This document shows positions 52,622 to 60,083 of a stretch of 64,000 bases of DNA, piece after piece. This DNA comes from Ruminococcus sp. YRD2003 (GTDB lineage: Bacteria; Bacillota; Clostridia; Oscillospirales; Ruminococcaceae). The stretch spans positions 161,197 through 225,196 of the forward strand of contig FNZT01000007.1 of assembly GCA_900109435.1 (NCBI GenBank). The letters are read 5' to 3'. Position numbers and translations under genes: made by a program. The notes beneath the pieces are model-generated. The model made no database searches. It was not told where the DNA came from and was given only the letters and a program-made list of their open reading frames with translations. Every line of letters starts with the position of its first letter. Positions within the stretch are counted from its first letter, which is position 1.

Positions 52622-53587
52622 TTATGCGTTCGCGCGTCCGAGGAATGCCGCGCCGATGATGCCCGCGTCGTTGCCGAGCGATGCTATCACTATCTTCGTA
52701 TTCTTCGGAGAATTGCGGGTATAGACCTCCTTCTCAACAAGCGCTTTCATAGGCAGGAGAAGCGGGTCGCCCTCGTTGCATACGCCTCCGCCTATGCAGA
52801 GTACGTCGGGCTGGAAGATGTTGATAGTGTTCGTGATACCTGCTGCGAGGTACTTTATGTACTTGTCAACGACCGCCTTTGCGTAGATGTCGCCCGCTCT
52901 CATGCAGTCGAACGATGTGCGGGCTGTGACCTTGCCCTTCTCCTCTGCCGACTTGTTCATGATGCTGTCGGGGTGCTCAGCCATAGCCTCCTTGGTCATG
53001 CGGATAAGTCCCGTAGCCGAGGAATAAGCCTCGAAGCAGCCCTTGCGTCCGCATGAGCACTGTGCTCCGTCGACCTCAATGACAGTGTGACCTATCTCAG
53101 CGCCTGCGAAGTTTGAGCCTGCATATATCTTGCCGTCGATGATGATACCGCCGCCTACGCCTGTGCCGAGTGTGATACATACCGCATTTGTCGCGCCCTT
53201 TGCTGCTCCCGCTACATATTCGCCGTATGCTGCCGCGTTTGCGTCGTTCTCGATGAATACGGGGATATCGCTCCTGCCGACGAACTCACTGATGTACTTC
53301 ACCATGGGTGTGTCCTTGAAGCCGAGGTTGTTCGAGTATTCGATTATGCCTGTTGAACTGTTAGCGATACCGGGAGTACCGATACCTATCCAGCCAATAT
53401 CGTCGAGCGTAAGATTTGCGTTCTCGACTGCCTGAACAGCCATCTTTGCCATGTCCTCCGCTATCTCCTTCTCGGGACGCGGACAATTGGTCTTGGTGCT
53501 CGCCTTGGCAACTATGTTGTACTGCTCGTCAACTACGCCCGCAACGATGTTTGTTCCGCCGAGGTCGATTCCTACGTAATATTTCAT
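52622..53587 (-). CDS. ROK-family sugar kinase (glucokinase-like)
   Basis: A 321-residue ROK kinase. The start at 53587 has GAGGAGG about nine bases upstream and begins MKYYVGIDLGGTNIVAG (phosphate-binding loop). The ROK signature CITLGTGVGGGIIIDGKIY and the zinc motif CSCGRKGCFEAY are present. The length and motifs fit bacterial ROK glucokinases, though a mannose or fructose kinase role is possible because its ATG overlaps the stop of manA (ATGA). Together they would feed hexoses into glycolysis as phosphates. Confidence 0.92.
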   Translation of the reverse strand: MKYYVGIDLGGTNIVAGVVDEQYNIVAKASTKTNCPRPEKEIAEDMAKMAVQAVENANLTLDDIGWIGIGTPGIANSSTGIIEYSNNLGFKDTPMVKYISEFVGRSDIPVFIENDANAAAYGEYVAGAAKGATNAVCITLGTGVGGGIIIDGKIYAGSNFAGAEIGHTVIEVDGAQCSCGRKGCFEAYSSATGLIRMTKEAMAEHPDSIMNKSAEEKGKVTARTSFDCMRAGDIYAKAVVDKYIKYLAAGITNTINIFQPDVLCIGGGVCNEGDPLLLPMKALVEKEVYTRNSPKNTKIVIASLGNDAGIIGAAFLGRANA

Positions 53588-54561
53588 TTTTGATTTCCTC
53601 CTCTGGATTCCTTTGTGATTATTACTGAGCATTTGCCCTTTATATCGCACGTATCCGCTCCTGCGGGAACAAATACGCTTGAACCTTTTTTAGCGTGCAG
53701 GACGGTCTCGCCGTCATACACGATGTCCGCCTCTCCGCTGAGGAAGAGCAGATGAGTGAAGCTGTCGGGACTGCCGACACTCATACTGCGGAAGATGTCG
53801 TACTTCTCGGTGGAGAAGTAGCCGCACTCCGCTATCGGAGTCCGCCACATACCCGCCATATTCACGCTTTTCGGCTGACCGTACTTCACGGTCGGCGGTG
53901 TACACCTCGTGACGTCAAGCGCCTTGTCTATGTGGAGCTCGCGAGGTTTGCCGTCGGCTCCGAGCCTGCCGTAGTCGTAGACACGGTAGGTCGTGTTGGA
54001 GTTCTGCTGTATCTCAGCGATGAGTATGCCCTTGCCTATCGCGTGGAGCGTTCCCGCCTCAATGAAGAACACGTCGCCTTTTTTTACAGGCACTCGGTTG
54101 ACGATATCAAGGAGAGTCCCCTCCTCTATCGCTCGGCGGAAGGTATCGGAGTCGGTCTCCTCAGCAAAGCCGTATATCAGCTCTGCCCCCTCCTCGCAGT
54201 CAATGACGTACCAAACCTCCGTCTTGCCGTATCCGCCCTCGACGCGCATTGCGTAGTCGTCGTCGGGGTGTACCTGCACGGAGAGATCATCCCGCGCGTC
54301 TATAAGTTTTATCAGCACAGGGAAAAACTCGAATCTTCCGCAGTTTTTGCCAAGTGCTTCAGGGTGCTCCGCGATGAAGTCGGGAAGCGTCATGCCGTCG
54401 AACTCCCCTCCCTTTATCACGCTGACGCCGTCCTTGTGACAGCTCAGCTCCCAGCTCTCGGCGAGGCGTTCAAGTCCGCTCTCCTTGCCGAACTCCTCGC
54501 GGAGCTTCGTTCCGCCCCAGATGTAGTCCTTTATGGGCGGTATCAATTCAAATGGTCTCAT
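53584..54561 (-). CDS. manA: Mannose-6-phosphate isomerase, class I
   Basis: Interconverts mannose-6-phosphate and fructose-6-phosphate. 325 residues, normal for the short Firmicutes type. The zinc site is visible: LSVQVHPDDDYA (Gln and His), GKTEVWYVIDC (Glu), and the distal His in IEAGTLHAIGKG; the arginine region QQNSNTTYRVYDYGR follows. It overlaps the ROK kinase gene by four bases. This links mannan-derived sugars to glycolysis and to mannose donors for cell-wall sugars. Confidence 0.95.
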   Translation of the reverse strand: MRPFELIPPIKDYIWGGTKLREEFGKESGLERLAESWELSCHKDGVSVIKGGEFDGMTLPDFIAEHPEALGKNCGRFEFFPVLIKLIDARDDLSVQVHPDDDYAMRVEGGYGKTEVWYVIDCEEGAELIYGFAEETDSDTFRRAIEEGTLLDIVNRVPVKKGDVFFIEAGTLHAIGKGILIAEIQQNSNTTYRVYDYGRLGADGKPRELHIDKALDVTRCTPPTVKYGQPKSVNMAGMWRTPIAECGYFSTEKYDIFRSMSVGSPDSFTHLLFLSGEADIVYDGETVLHAKKGSSVFVPAGADTCDIKGKCSVIITKESRGGNQK

Positions 54562-54640
54562 TGTGACCTCCTGTGGTGTATGATTTGCCGCACGAACAAC
54601 TTCTCGCGCGGAGGTATCTGCCGATTAAAAAAAGTTGAAC

Positions 54641-54847
54641 GCGAAACCGAAAGTTTCGCTCAAGCCTTTTCAAAGGCTTGCGGGTCGAGGACAGAGCCTC
54701 GCAGGTTCCAAGGACAGCGTCCTTGGTGCCGCTCTATGGGCGGCATAAAACTAATTCCAATTAATTTGGTCTTCGCAAACAATCCAGTGAATTGTTTGCG
54801 AACACGATAGCTGACGTTTCAATGCGGGACGCCGAGGGCGGCGTCCC
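54641..54847. repeat. Cluster of consecutive short hairpins
   Basis: Six palindromes follow one another: GCGAAAC / GTTTCGC (54641-54659), CAAGCCTTT / AAAGGCTTG (54661-54680), CGAGG / CCTCG (54686-54701), CCAAGGAC / GTCCTTGG (54708-54726), GCCGC / GGCGGC (54728-54744) and CGCAAACAAT / ATTGTTTGCG (54774-54800). A seventh, GGGACGCC / GGCGTCCC, is at 54826-54847. No gene was seen. It fills most of the 381-base gap between manA and the GH25 gene. Confidence 0.8.
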
Positions 54848-54871
54848 CTACATTTGGTTGAATTAACATCT

Positions 54872-54942
54872 TGTAGGGGCGGCGTTTCGCCGCCCGTGTA
54901 TGACGTTCGCATATTTGCGGGCGCACAGAATGCGCCCCTACA
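54872..54942. repeat. TGTAGGGGCG-type palindromic repeat, copy B
   Basis: A 71-bp unit with the same ends and centre as 52545-52614 but different hairpin bases. Its last base abuts the stop codon of the GH25 gene. Confidence 0.8.
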
Positions 54943-55665
54943 TTATTTTAATGTCAGTTCTTCAAGCTCCTCGGCTGTGCCGTTGAAGACGTTGAAGTCG
55001 ATATACCGCTCGTCGCCGTAGTAGCCGTCGAGCTCGCCGTGGTCGTCGTACTGCCAGAACGTCCAGTCAACGAAGTCGGGCTCGGTCTGTTTGCAGCGTA
55101 TCCACAGCGGGTAATCACTGCCGCATATCGGCTTGACATAGCGGAAGTACACGGGCAGAGTCGTATATATCACGGGCTTTACGCCGTAATACTGCTCCAG
55201 CTCGTCAAGGAGCGGTATCAGCACATCTTCCGTCTCATCGCGTGACGGCTTATCGAAAGCCTTGTCTCCGTAGTATTCGATATCTACCACGGGCGGAAGG
55301 TCTATCTCGTCCCTGCCGACGGTAGAGATGAAATTCTGCGCCTGAGTGTGTCCGCTGCTGTCAAAGCTGAAAAAGTGATAGCATGAACGCTTTATTCCCG
55401 TGTCTGCGGAGTTCTCGATATTGCGCCGCGCGGACTCGTCAACGTGTCCGCTGCCCTCGGTCGCTTTGATGTACGCGAACTGTACGCCCTGCTCCTCGAG
55501 AAGGTGCCAGTCGACCTCGCCCTGATAGTTCGAGACGTCCACTCCGAACACGGGGTAGCGTTTACGGCTTACAACAGCCGTCGACAGAACTGCCGATACG
55601 CCGACCGCTGCCGCAGTCATTACAGCTCCTGCCGCGATAAAGGCGTTTTTTTTCTTGTCTGCCAT
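54943..55665 (-). CDS. Secreted or membrane-anchored GH25 lysozyme
   Basis: A 240-residue protein: N-terminal signal or anchor helix (about 7-30, AFIAAGAVMTAAAVGVSAVL), then a full GH25 muramidase domain (about 38-235). The catalytic region is clear: FGVDVSNYQGEVDWHLL, FAYIKATEGSG, and LPPVVDIEYYG with the DxE pair. It cuts peptidoglycan glycan strands. It follows the GH74 gene by no gap (the GH74 stop is adjacent to its start), so the two are cotranscribed, GH74 first. Confidence 0.92.
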   Translation of the reverse strand: MADKKKNAFIAAGAVMTAAAVGVSAVLSTAVVSRKRYPVFGVDVSNYQGEVDWHLLEEQGVQFAYIKATEGSGHVDESARRNIENSADTGIKRSCYHFFSFDSSGHTQAQNFISTVGRDEIDLPPVVDIEYYGDKAFDKPSRDETEDVLIPLLDELEQYYGVKPVIYTTLPVYFRYVKPICGSDYPLWIRCKQTEPDFVDWTFWQYDDHGELDGYYGDERYIDFNVFNGTAEELEELTLK

Positions 55666-57852
55666 TTACTCTGCCACATCTCCCATAACTATTCCTCTGC
55701 CGTTCGTGGCAAAGTAGACCCTGCCGAAAACCTCGCTGTCCCCCGTTATGGACGGGGTGATGTTGCCGAAAAGGTGCTTGTCGTCGTTGAGGCGCTGCCA
55801 TGTCCTGCCCTTGTCGGTCGAACGGTAGATGCCGTCGCCGTGAGGAGAGGCGTTGCCCTCAACATTGTCGTTGCCGATGATATATATTGCAGGATAGCCG
55901 CCCTTCTTCTCGGGAGCGCCGAATCCCAGAGCCTTTGCATTCACTGTTTTCAGCAGGGTGAAAGTCTCTCCGCCGTCTTCGCTGTACATCGGGTGCGAGC
56001 CGTTGTATGCCCAGACGTGTCCCTCGTGTCCGCCGACGGCAACAAGCTTGCTGTTATCGGTGAGTATCGCGCCTGTGGACTTGAAGTTGTAGCCGCCGTC
56101 CTCGGATACAAAGAAGCTTCCGCTGCTGACAGCGTAGAATTTCTTGGGATTCGCCTTGTCCGCGATGACTGTCGCACCGATGCTCAGTCCTTCGCAGTTG
56201 TACCACTTCTCGCCGTAGTCTGGGGTCATATACGACTTTCCGCTGAGTGCTGACGGACGCCATATTATCGTCCCGCCGTCCGCTGACATACACGCATAGC
56301 CGCCCTGCGACTTCTCGGGCAGGAACTTGATACAGTTCCACGTAGCGCCGCCGTCAGTCGTGTAGTTGAGCGACTTCTTCGACTCGCTCGTATACACGCC
56401 GTAATTGCTGTCGAGCCACGCGCACGCGACCGACGTAGCATTGCCGTTCTTCATAAAGTGAGCGTCGTCGGGCGGAGTCTCCACATCAAGATGCGCAAAG
56501 CCTGTCAAGTCGCCCATTATCGAGTACATCTGCGGCTTGCCGTCCTCATGCGGTGGTGCCACCATGTCGAATACAGCCGTCTCCTCTATGCCCTTTGCAT
56601 CGAATTCTATGGTCACGGGCGTGCCGCTCCCGAGGTCGGTGAGGTTGACTGTAGAGTAGAGCGTTGCTCCCGTGCCGTAGCTGACCTTATCAGAGTTGAA
56701 CGGGTCGAGCGCCACTGCTGCTGTCCACCAGCCGATAGATGCCTCTTCGCGCCCCCATGTGAGCCAGTCCGCTTCGGACACATCCATTTTGTAGTTCTTT
56801 TCCTTGCCTGTATACAGGGAAGACCAGCTTTTTCCGCCGTCCTGCGAGCGGTAGATGTTGTGTCCCCTGTCGTCCCAGAAGCTCAGTGAAGTCACAACTA
56901 TGGTATCCTGAGCCTGAGCGTCGAGCGTTATGCCTCCGAAGCCGCCGTATCTGCCGTCGCCGACATCGGGGGTTATGTCCTCGAATTTTTCCGATTTAAG
57001 GTCGAGTGCGGAGACTGCACCGTTTTTCGGGTCGGTGTTTGGACCTGCCGTGTCAGAGTAGGCAAGGTACATATGCCCGTTCTCGGAGATGACCGCCTGT
57101 AACGGGTACATTCCTGCATTATTCGCGGGCAGAGCCTTCCACGTTGCGCCGCCGTCCGACGATTTGTACACGCACTCGCCGTTCATCTGTGCAGCTCCCG
57201 CATAGACATCACCGCTCGTCGGGTCGAACTCGACCCACATCACGCCGATGGCGTTGCCCTCCTGATAGTAGTCTCCCTGCACGGGGAAAGTCTCCACTTT
57301 TTTCCATGTCTCGCCGTAGTCCTCGGACTTCCACAATCCGCGGGTACGCGAGCCGAAATATACATTGCTGTTGTTTACAGGGTCGACCTTCAGTCTCTCG
57401 CCTACTCCGCGTCCCGAACAGTTGCCTCCGCAGCCGAAATCAAGGTCGAAGCGCTTCCACGTTCTGCCGTAGTCTTCCGAGGAGAGTATAGCGCCGTTTT
57501 CGCCCATATATGTGCCGCAAGCCGCATACACGCGGTTGGGCTCGACAGGGTCGGTGGCGATACTCTCGATACCGATGAGGTTCCACTCGTCACCGCCGAG
57601 GTGGTCGGTTATCGGGAGCCACTTGTCCTTTTCCTTGTCAAAGCGGTACGCTCCGCCGATATCGGTGCGCACATAAGCAAGCCCTTCCTCGGTTGGATTG
57701 TAAACAATGCCCGTAATGTAACCGCCGCCGCCTATCGCGACGTTACTCCACTCGTACTCCACATTATCACCGCCGCTCTTGCCGCAACCCGCCGCAGCAG
57801 CGCCTAAAACTGCCATTGCCGCAAGCATTGCGAGAGATTTCCTGATGTTCAT
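55666..57852 (-). CDS. GH74 xyloglucanase lipoprotein
   Basis: A 728-residue enzyme. The start at 57852 has AGGAG six bases upstream; the signal MNIRKSLAMLAAMAVLGAAA ends in a lipobox (AAGC, Cys about 23), so the enzyme is tied to the outside of the membrane rather than docked by a dockerin. The rest is a double seven-bladed propeller with at least seven Asp-box repeats (SEDYGRTW, SEDYGETW, SSDGGATW, SQDGGKSW, TTDGGATW, SEDGGETF, STDKGRTW). It starts with YEWSNVAIGGGGYITGIVYN, typical of GH74 endo-xyloglucanases. It probably trims xyloglucan fragments near the cell surface. The GH25 gene follows directly. Confidence 0.93.
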   Translation of the reverse strand: MNIRKSLAMLAAMAVLGAAAAGCGKSGGDNVEYEWSNVAIGGGGYITGIVYNPTEEGLAYVRTDIGGAYRFDKEKDKWLPITDHLGGDEWNLIGIESIATDPVEPNRVYAACGTYMGENGAILSSEDYGRTWKRFDLDFGCGGNCSGRGVGERLKVDPVNNSNVYFGSRTRGLWKSEDYGETWKKVETFPVQGDYYQEGNAIGVMWVEFDPTSGDVYAGAAQMNGECVYKSSDGGATWKALPANNAGMYPLQAVISENGHMYLAYSDTAGPNTDPKNGAVSALDLKSEKFEDITPDVGDGRYGGFGGITLDAQAQDTIVVTSLSFWDDRGHNIYRSQDGGKSWSSLYTGKEKNYKMDVSEADWLTWGREEASIGWWTAAVALDPFNSDKVSYGTGATLYSTVNLTDLGSGTPVTIEFDAKGIEETAVFDMVAPPHEDGKPQMYSIMGDLTGFAHLDVETPPDDAHFMKNGNATSVACAWLDSNYGVYTSESKKSLNYTTDGGATWNCIKFLPEKSQGGYACMSADGGTIIWRPSALSGKSYMTPDYGEKWYNCEGLSIGATVIADKANPKKFYAVSSGSFFVSEDGGYNFKSTGAILTDNSKLVAVGGHEGHVWAYNGSHPMYSEDGGETFTLLKTVNAKALGFGAPEKKGGYPAIYIIGNDNVEGNASPHGDGIYRSTDKGRTWQRLNDDKHLFGNITPSITGDSEVFGRVYFATNGRGIVMGDVAE

Positions 57853-57961
57853 AGCAAGCTCCTGTTCTGCGAACGCCGCGTCCGCCAATCCATACAGTAA
57901 TATGATACCATATTTTTCTGAAAATAGCAAGAAAAAAATGAGCAGACGGCATTCACTCCAC

Positions 57962-57998
57962 AAAAAGCAAAGGACCCGCCCCCGAGGGGACAGGTCCG
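57962..57998 (-). terminator. Terminator of the membrane protein gene
   Basis: On the minus strand GGACC...GGTCC with a GC-rich interior (TCCCC / GGGG), then TTTGCTTTTTG. Confidence 0.7.
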
Positions 57999-58004
57999 TA
58001 TCTG

Positions 58005-58961
58005 TCAATAATCGTTCTTCTTTCTGCGTCCGACGAGGAATACTATCAGCGTTACGGGCACACATATTATCCCTGCCCATATCAGTATGCTCTTCATGTA
58101 GCTGCTGTCGAACACCCATACCATTGCTCTGCCGTCCGCTACTTCATAGCTCCGCGTTGCGACGTGTCCGAAGCCGAGCCTGTACTTAGTCACTGTCTCG
58201 TCGCGGCTCAGGTCGACCTTCTTTGCAAGCTTCTCAGCGATTTTATCGGCACGTCTCTCCCCGAGATACGCGGTCTTCATGTCAGTGTAAAGGCTGTTTC
58301 TCTCAGACCTGTCCACCTCGGAATCAAGGTCTGAACCGCCGTAAATGTAGATGTTCTCGCGCTCGATGACTTCGCCGCTGCTCGGGAACTCGATGCTCTT
58401 CAGCTCGCTGCCGCTGCCGTCGATGACCGTTACCTTCACGGGCGTTACCAGATAGTCGTCGATGGTGTAGGAGTCCAGCCGCAAATTTGCGTCAATATGC
58501 TTTTCAAGCACGTCGCAGAGCTCCTTCGACTCGTCATAGCCGCACAGCTCGTCCACGGAGACAAGTCCTATCGTGCGCTTGATACCGTCCAGCTTTTCCT
58601 CGGTCTCCTCGTAGGCTGCGGCGAACGTGCCCTTCGAGAACTGGTTCATGCCATCACCGTCAAACAAGATGATAGACTGGTCTGCTTTGATGTCGATAAA
58701 AAGCAGGGTGGGGATTATACTGCCGTCCGATTCGATGCGGCTGTTGTCAAGCATTTGGCGTATGTAAAGGCGCTCAAGACCATTGGTCTTGCCGTTTTCC
58801 TTAAGCTGCGGGTGGAGCATTTCCTCGCTCTTTGCCACGTACCCCGTCATGGTCGGCGTAAGCATATCGCAGACCACGAATTTGTGGACTACAGTCCCTA
58901 TAATATTGAGAACTGCCAGTACCACAAGCATTATCACTGCCCATATTATGCATCTTTTCAT
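58005..58961 (-). CDS. Membrane protein with extracellular domain, unknown
   Basis: A 318-residue protein with a hydrophobic helix at each end (about 3-25 IIWAVIMLVVLAVLNIIGTV, and about 288-311 ILIWAGIICVPVTLIVFLVG) and a basic tail. The part between (about 30-285) is outside the membrane and mixed alpha/beta, with no cysteine pattern or enzyme motif that was recognised. The start at 58961 has AAAGGAAA upstream. It is 25 bases after the GNAT gene in the same direction. Confidence 0.72.
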   Translation of the reverse strand: MKRCIIWAVIMLVVLAVLNIIGTVVHKFVVCDMLTPTMTGYVAKSEEMLHPQLKENGKTNGLERLYIRQMLDNSRIESDGSIIPTLLFIDIKADQSIILFDGDGMNQFSKGTFAAAYEETEEKLDGIKRTIGLVSVDELCGYDESKELCDVLEKHIDANLRLDSYTIDDYLVTPVKVTVIDGSGSELKSIEFPSSGEVIERENIYIYGGSDLDSEVDRSERNSLYTDMKTAYLGERRADKIAEKLAKKVDLSRDETVTKYRLGFGHVATRSYEVADGRAMVWVFDSSYMKSILIWAGIICVPVTLIVFLVGRRKKNDY

Positions 58962-58986
58962 TGTCTGATTTCCTTTCTGTCTCCAA

Positions 58987-59454
58987 TTATCTGAACTTCT
59001 CCAAGCGGTATACGTGCTCGTCATCGACCTCCGCTATGCCGTTCTTGTAGTCATAGCCCATGCGTCGGTAGAAGTTCACTGCCGTTATCGATGACGGTAT
59101 CTCTATCCTCTTCGCACGCAGGAAAAACTCGTCCTGCTCGAGCGTTTCGATTATGAGTCTGCCTGCTCCCCTGCCCTGATACTCGGGCAGCACGAATATG
59201 GTGAACAAACTGCTTTCGTCGGTCTTGCCCCAGTACGGTCCTATTGCTCCGCAGCCGATGATGCCGCCCTCGTCCTCAACGACGTAGAAGTGGGTCCAGC
59301 CCGCACGCTCAAGTATGTTTGCAGGCTGCATATTCTTGACGACCTCCTCCATCAGCTCGGGAGTGTAGTCCTTTACGTTGGATATCCTGACCGTTTTTAT
59401 TACAAGTGCGGAGACGGCTTCTGCGTCTTCCTCGCGGAATCTGCGTATCTCCAT
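58987..59454 (-). CDS. GNAT-family N-acetyltransferase
   Basis: A 155-residue acetyltransferase. The start MEIRRFREEDAEAVSALV at 59454 has AAGGGGTGA upstream, inside the end of the previous gene. Acetyl-CoA-binding motif A is FTIFVLPEYQGRGAGRLIIE, followed by SSITAVNFYRRMGY near the end. The substrate is not known. It follows a DUF3795 gene after five bases. Confidence 0.92.
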   Translation of the reverse strand: MEIRRFREEDAEAVSALVIKTVRISNVKDYTPELMEEVVKNMQPANILERAGWTHFYVVEDEGGIIGCGAIGPYWGKTDESSLFTIFVLPEYQGRGAGRLIIETLEQDEFFLRAKRIEIPSSITAVNFYRRMGYDYKNGIAEVDDEHVYRLEKFR

Positions 59455-59459
59455 TTGTC

Positions 59460-59792
59460 TCACCCCTTCAGATTGTCGAGAGCTTCCTCGCTGTTCGCGG
59501 TCACCATTGCTACCTTCTCGCACGACGGCATTTCGGGACATTCACCGCAGGTCTCGACCTGACGCTCCATTGCACACCGCCTTATCGGACAGAGCGACTC
59601 GCAGTAGGCGAATTTGCGGCCTTCCACACGGCAGCCGTCGCAGTTTATCATCTCGGGTCTGATGTCCGCGGAGTTCATCTCAGACCACTCCCGCGCCACC
59701 TTCTCGCGAAGCGCGTCGTCATTATTGAGCGTGGCTGTGCGGGCCTCGCACTTTTCGCAGTCGAGTCCGCAGTAAGCTATCAGGTCTTTCAT
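59460..59792 (-). CDS. DUF3795 cysteine-rich protein
   Basis: A 110-residue protein with about twelve cysteines in the DUF3795 layout: YCGLDCEKCEA, NCDGCR, CESLCPIRRC, ETCGECPEMPSC. It probably binds zinc. The start at 59792 has GGGGAGG about eight bases upstream. Function unknown; it is coupled to the GNAT gene. Confidence 0.85.
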   Translation of the reverse strand: MKDLIAYCGLDCEKCEARTATLNNDDALREKVAREWSEMNSADIRPEMINCDGCRVEGRKFAYCESLCPIRRCAMERQVETCGECPEMPSCEKVAMVTANSEEALDNLKG

Positions 59793-60015
59793 GGTATGTA
59801 CCTCCCCAAAAAATTTATTTCTATTAGTATACAGCATATTTCGGAAGATGTCAATATTTTACTGTTTTTATCACAAAACGCAGCGGTTTCCATTGGCAAT
59901 AAGCTTATCATCCTGTAACTCGGGGACTACAAAAGGACACTCCTGCATGAAGATACCATACACAATAAAATGGACGCACGCATGAGCCGCTTCGGACAGC
60001 TTTGCGGCAAAGAAA

Positions 60016-60043
60016 TACCGAGCCCGTTATTTCAGGCTCGGTA
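60016..60043 (-). terminator. Terminator after the recombinase-SpoVT gene
   Basis: Arms TACCGAGCC / GGCTCGGTA, followed on the minus strand by TTTCTTT. It lies 41 bases after the stop codon and is probably the original spoVT terminator. Confidence 0.75.
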
Positions 60044-60083
60044 ATCCGATTTTTCGCTAAGAACAGCGCAGGGAATGCGTCCT

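Noticed and set aside
53695-54810. 371-codon open frame on the plus strand
   Set aside because: Antisense to manA, running on into the hairpin cluster; manA on the other strand has all its catalytic motifs.
59793-60083. Short open frames in the 290-base gap before the recombinase-SpoVT gene
   Set aside because: Under 40 codons, no good ribosome binding sites and one overlaps the terminator.
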